DNA of 8,113 nucleotides, taken from positions 1-8,113 of the forward strand of contig JALUXI010000227.1 in assembly GCA_027019045.1 (NCBI GenBank), in the 5' to 3' direction. A model generated the notes under the pieces. It made no database searches, had not been told where the DNA came from, and saw only the letters and a list, made by a program, of their open reading frames with translations. This DNA comes from Piscirickettsiaceae bacterium (GTDB lineage Bacteria > Pseudomonadota > Gammaproteobacteria > Thiomicrospirales > Thiomicrospiraceae). Shown here piece after piece: positions 5,534-8,113 of the stretch. A program made the translations under genes and the position numbers. How positions within the stretch are numbered: the stretch's first letter is position 1; each line of letters starts with the position of its first letter.

Positions 5534-6034
5534 ATGGAAGATAAAAAAACACGCTATCCTTCACACAAAGCAGCTTGGCTCACCCTTTACACTTTTTTCC
5601 ATGCTCACCGAAATAATATCTTTGGTTGGATTGCAGGGATTGTATTTGGTTTTTTAATGAGTAAAGCGGGAGCAACCACCTTTGATTTTCATGCCAAAAT
5701 GTTTCTCATGGAAAACTTTCAACTGGTCATTGTGATTGGCACAGCCGTTGTGACAGCCATGATTGGCGTGACGATTTTAAAAGTTTTTAAAATCAATGCC
5801 GTCACGACAGGCGAACCTGTGGACTTTGTGAAAAAGCCCTATCAAACGGGTCTGATTACGGGGGCTTTCCTATTCGGCATCGGCTGGGCAATGACCGCCT
5901 CCTGTCCTGGCACCATCCCCGCCATGATTGGCGAAGGAAAGGTTGGCGCAATTTTTACCTTTCTCGGTTTAATCCTCGGGACGATGGCTTTTGGCATACT
6001 AAAAACCTATATGGCACAAAATAAGGCGTCTTAA
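5534..6034 (+). CDS. YeeE/YedE-family sulfur-compound permease, second half-subunit
   Basis: A 166-residue membrane protein that would complete the transporter begun by the previous gene. After a hydrophilic N-terminus of about 27 residues there are about four helices. Family marks are FGFLMSKAGATTFDFHAKMF (38-57) and FGIGWAMTASCPGTIPAMIG (114-133), whose Cys124 sits in the conserved SCPG motif. An AGGGAC ribosome site lies just ahead of the ATG. The pair probably forms a heterodimeric pore in which each half supplies part of the cysteine path. Only 22 bp separate its stop from the next possible start, so the following genes are probably co-transcribed. Confidence 0.88.
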   Translation: MEDKKTRYPSHKAAWLTLYTFFHAHRNNIFGWIAGIVFGFLMSKAGATTFDFHAKMFLMENFQLVIVIGTAVVTAMIGVTILKVFKINAVTTGEPVDFVKKPYQTGLITGAFLFGIGWAMTASCPGTIPAMIGEGKVGAIFTFLGLILGTMAFGILKTYMAQNKAS

Positions 6035-6056
6035 CTGACAATTCATCTATTCATTC

Positions 6057-6524
6057 ATGCCTTATAATAGCGGTTCACCCACCATCAAACCAAGTGAACC
6101 CATGCCTAACAAACCCACAAATAGTACCTCCCAAAAAGCTGAAGAAGCCAAAATCAACCCTGTTGATCTCATGGCAGTTGAACGCACCACCACCGCCCTA
6201 TTCGGTACCGCCATTTCGTTTATTGTGCTAGGATTTGTGATTGAAAAGTTTCAGCTTTTTCTCGCGATTACCGCTGTCGAACTCAAACAAACCCAACGCC
6301 AACACTTTCCCGAACTGCTCTTAGGCAATTTTTATCATTATCTAGGCATTTCCATTGTTTTGCTCGGTATAGGACTGGCTATTTATACCTATTTTTACTA
6401 TAACCGCTGGATTGCACTACTCAGCCAACGAAAAATCGATACCGATAAAAAAGTCTTTTTTTACCTTGCCCTCTTTATCGCACTAATCGGCTTACTGATT
6501 GTTGCCTCAATGATGGTGTTATAG
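6057..6524 (+). CDS. DUF202 (YidH-type) inner-membrane protein
   Basis: A 155-residue protein. A polar, Pro/Ser/Thr/Asn-rich N-terminus of about 35 residues is followed by the DUF202 pattern: an Ala/Val-Glu-Arg-Thr stretch (VERTTTALFGTAISFIVLGF, 41-60) leading into helix 1, a Lys-rich turn, then helices at about 94-112 and 132-153. The molecular function of this family is not established. The start is uncertain: the ATG at 6057 has no visible ribosome site, and the ATG at 6102 (MPNKPTNS), which gives 140 residues, has only a weak one. The latter is nearer the usual family length. It lies 22 bp after the permease subunit and one base before the APC transporter, so it is very probably part of the same operon. 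Confidence 0.85.
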   Translation: MPYNSGSPTIKPSEPMPNKPTNSTSQKAEEAKINPVDLMAVERTTTALFGTAISFIVLGFVIEKFQLFLAITAVELKQTQRQHFPELLLGNFYHYLGISIVLLGIGLAIYTYFYYNRWIALLSQRKIDTDKKVFFYLALFIALIGLLIVASMMVL

Positions 6525-6525
6525 C

Positions 6526-7923
6526 ATGACAACTCAGAACGAAAAAGCTTTTGGACTCTGGAGTGCTGTCTTCCTCGGCATTGGTTCAATGGTCGGGGCT
6601 GGGATTTTTATCGTTATTGGCGAAGCTGGAGCAATTGCTGGTACAGGCGTTTTAATCTCCTTTCTCATAGGCGGAATCATTGCACTGCTCTGCGGCTACT
6701 CCTTAGCCAAACTCGCCATTCGTTACCCCAGCCGAGGCGGTTTAATCGAGTATCTGGTACAGATTTATGGCGAGGGTTTCTTCTCCGGAAGCATGGGCAT
6801 TCTATTTTATCTGACTCAACTGATCGCCCTTGCCGCCGTCGCTAAATCATTTGGTACTTATACCGCCACCTACTTGGTTTCAACTAACAGCCCCCTTTCT
6901 GCAACAGACATCAATCTTTTTGCCACAGGCATCATTCTGTTTTTCACGCTCATCAACCTACTCGGTGCCGCTGTTATCGCCAAAGCCGAAAACTTCATTG
7001 TCCTCTTTAAACTTTCTGCCCTCACACTTTTTACCCTTGCCGCCCTGTTTTATATTCATCCTCAAAATTTAACCCTTGATGTGCACACCCATTTAATCAA
7101 CCTTTTCTACGCCTTAGGACTCACCTTCTTTGCCTTTCAAGGCTTCAGCGTCATCACCAATAGCGTTGAAGATATGCAAAATCCAGAAAAAACCATTTTA
7201 AAATCCATGATTCTTGCTATTCTTCTGGTCGCCATCCTCTATTTAGCAGTCTCAATTGCGGTGCTGGGCAACCTTCCTCTGCCAGAGATTATCAAAGCCC
7301 AAGACTTTGCCCTTGCCGAAGCCGCCAAACCCGCTTTTGGTGACTGGGGCTTTAAAATCATTGCCGCCACTGCACTGATTGCCACCGCCTCAGCAATTAA
7401 CGCCACCCTCTATGCCGTCACCCAAATCAGCTATACACTTGCCAAAGAAGGAAACTTGCCAGCCGTCTATCAATACAACATTTTTAAAAACACAGAAGGT
7501 CTAATCCTTTCCAGCCTCATAATTTTACCCATAATCTGGTTTTTAGCACTTGACAAGATTGCCAGTATCGCTGCCATCATGGTACTGCTCATTCAAGGCA
7601 TCATACACCTAGGTCATCTGCTCAAACTCAAAGAAACCGGTGCCCAAGCCTTCTGGGTTAGCTTAGCTGCCCTCGGCAGTTTTATTGCAGCCGCCTTTGC
7701 CATTGATTACACCAGCCAAAAAATCCCTCATTTCGACCTATGGATTCTCAGTGCCTTAGCCGCCGCTTACCTCTTTGAAGTCCTCCTTCGCCTATTTACC
7801 CACCGAACCATCGAACCACAAATTCCCGAACTAACAACACTGGAAACCAAGCTGGTTCAAAACTGGCAGCAACGAAAAACACAAGTCCTAAACCTCTTTC
7901 AACAACGCCTCAATCAACGATAA
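6526..7923 (+). CDS. APC-superfamily amino acid/organocation permease
   Basis: A 465-residue, about 12-helix secondary transporter. The first helix has the family's unwound substrate-binding motif in GIGSMVGAGIF (18-28). Further marks are YPSRGGLIEYLVQIYGEG after helix 2, the AFQGFSVITNSVEDMQNPEK segment following helix 6, and the cytoplasmic loop ISYTLAKEGNLP near residue 304. The length is normal for a 12-helix APC carrier, with an extra charged, Gln-rich C-terminal tail (about 440-465). It probably carries an amino acid or amine by ion coupling; the substrate is not readable. The ATG begins one base after the stop of the DUF202 gene with no clear ribosome site, indicating translational coupling. 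Its place beside a sulfur-compound importer raises the possibility of a sulfur-containing amino acid as substrate, which is speculation. Confidence 0.92.
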   Translation: MTTQNEKAFGLWSAVFLGIGSMVGAGIFIVIGEAGAIAGTGVLISFLIGGIIALLCGYSLAKLAIRYPSRGGLIEYLVQIYGEGFFSGSMGILFYLTQLIALAAVAKSFGTYTATYLVSTNSPLSATDINLFATGIILFFTLINLLGAAVIAKAENFIVLFKLSALTLFTLAALFYIHPQNLTLDVHTHLINLFYALGLTFFAFQGFSVITNSVEDMQNPEKTILKSMILAILLVAILYLAVSIAVLGNLPLPEIIKAQDFALAEAAKPAFGDWGFKIIAATALIATASAINATLYAVTQISYTLAKEGNLPAVYQYNIFKNTEGLILSSLIILPIIWFLALDKIASIAAIMVLLIQGIIHLGHLLKLKETGAQAFWVSLAALGSFIAAAFAIDYTSQKIPHFDLWILSALAAAYLFEVLLRLFTHRTIEPQIPELTTLETKLVQNWQQRKTQVLNLFQQRLNQR

Positions 7924-7990
7924 AATTTGCAAAGCTTAGGCAATCACGCTATGATTTTCTTTCAGCCTTAAAGCGAGTTTATCCGCCCAA

Positions 7991-8113
7991 ATGAGTACAA
8001 ACACCTCCGCGGTACAAAAACAGCCCCTGCCCAGTCATAAGCGATATCCGCTTCCCAATCATGAAGCACTTAAAATTGCTCGCGCAGCGCTGGATGAAAT
8101 TCAAGCATTAGAT
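7991..8113 (+). CDS. Unidentified protein, N-terminal 41 residues (runs off the window)
   Basis: An open frame begins with ATG at 7991 and continues to the last base. It encodes a polar Ser/Thr/Gln/Pro-rich start (MSTNTSAVQKQPLPSHKRYP) and then a likely helix (EALKIARAALDEIQALD). A stop at 7952-7954 in the same frame limits the start to this ATG. No strong ribosome site is visible; GCGAG at 7973-7977 is a weak candidate. There is no signal peptide or membrane segment in the visible part. The fragment is too short to name a family. The 67-bp gap from the permease shows no convincing terminator, so it may belong to the same transcript. Confidence 0.6.
   Translation, partial: MSTNTSAVQKQPLPSHKRYPLPNHEALKIARAALDEIQALD

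Noticed and set aside
7931..7974. Possible terminator after the APC permease
   Set aside because: GCTTAGGC and GCCTTAAAGC pair only imperfectly across a long loop, and no U-run follows.
1..8113. CRISPR arrays, tRNA or rRNA genes, insertion sequences
   Set aside because: No regular repeats, no cloverleaf-like sequence and no transposase or terminal repeats were seen on reading both strands.

Overview
The window looks like a chromosomal segment of a moderately AT-rich gammaproteobacterium, probably a sulfur oxidiser. This is inferred from a MetH of E. coli type, a denitrification-type nitric oxide reductase, a YeeE/YedE sulfur-compound permease, and an exported protein resembling sulfur globule proteins. 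A Beggiatoa/Thiothrix-like host would fit, but the sequence alone does not fix the taxon.

Layout. (1) 1-1122 (+): 3' end of metH, the activation domain of cobalamin-dependent methionine synthase. (2) 1123-1875: a good sigma70-type promoter (1143-1171), a doubtful tiny membrane ORF, a secreted Met/His/Tyr-rich protein (1292-1693) and a 182-bp stretch between convergent genes. (3) 1876-4760 (-): a compact nitric oxide reductase operon, transcribed right to left: a 106-aa three-helix membrane protein, norC (225 aa, longer than usual), norB (494 aa, all metal ligands present), a hairpin, then 50-aa and 62-aa membrane proteins. (4) 4761-5034: a 274-bp divergent control region. The nor side has a perfectly spaced class II FNR/DNR-type promoter: TTGAC-N4-ATCAA centred 41.5 bp upstream of the start predicted from a TATAAT -10 box. 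The other side has a perfect AT-rich palindrome over the likely promoter. (5) 5035-7923 (+): a tight four-gene set of two half-size YeeE/YedE permease subunits, a DUF202 membrane protein and an APC-superfamily permease. (6) From 7991: the first 41 codons of an unidentified gene.

How the genes may work together. The nor operon would detoxify or respire NO (2 NO + 2 e- + 2 H+ to N2O + H2O) in the cytoplasmic membrane, switched on by low oxygen or NO through an FNR/DNR-family regulator. The divergent operon probably imports a sulfur compound such as thiosulfate. No norQ, norD or norE is present; the other genes of the nor operon encode small membrane proteins I cannot name. The points most worth following up are these three small proteins, the enlarged NorC, and the possible sulfur-globule protein.
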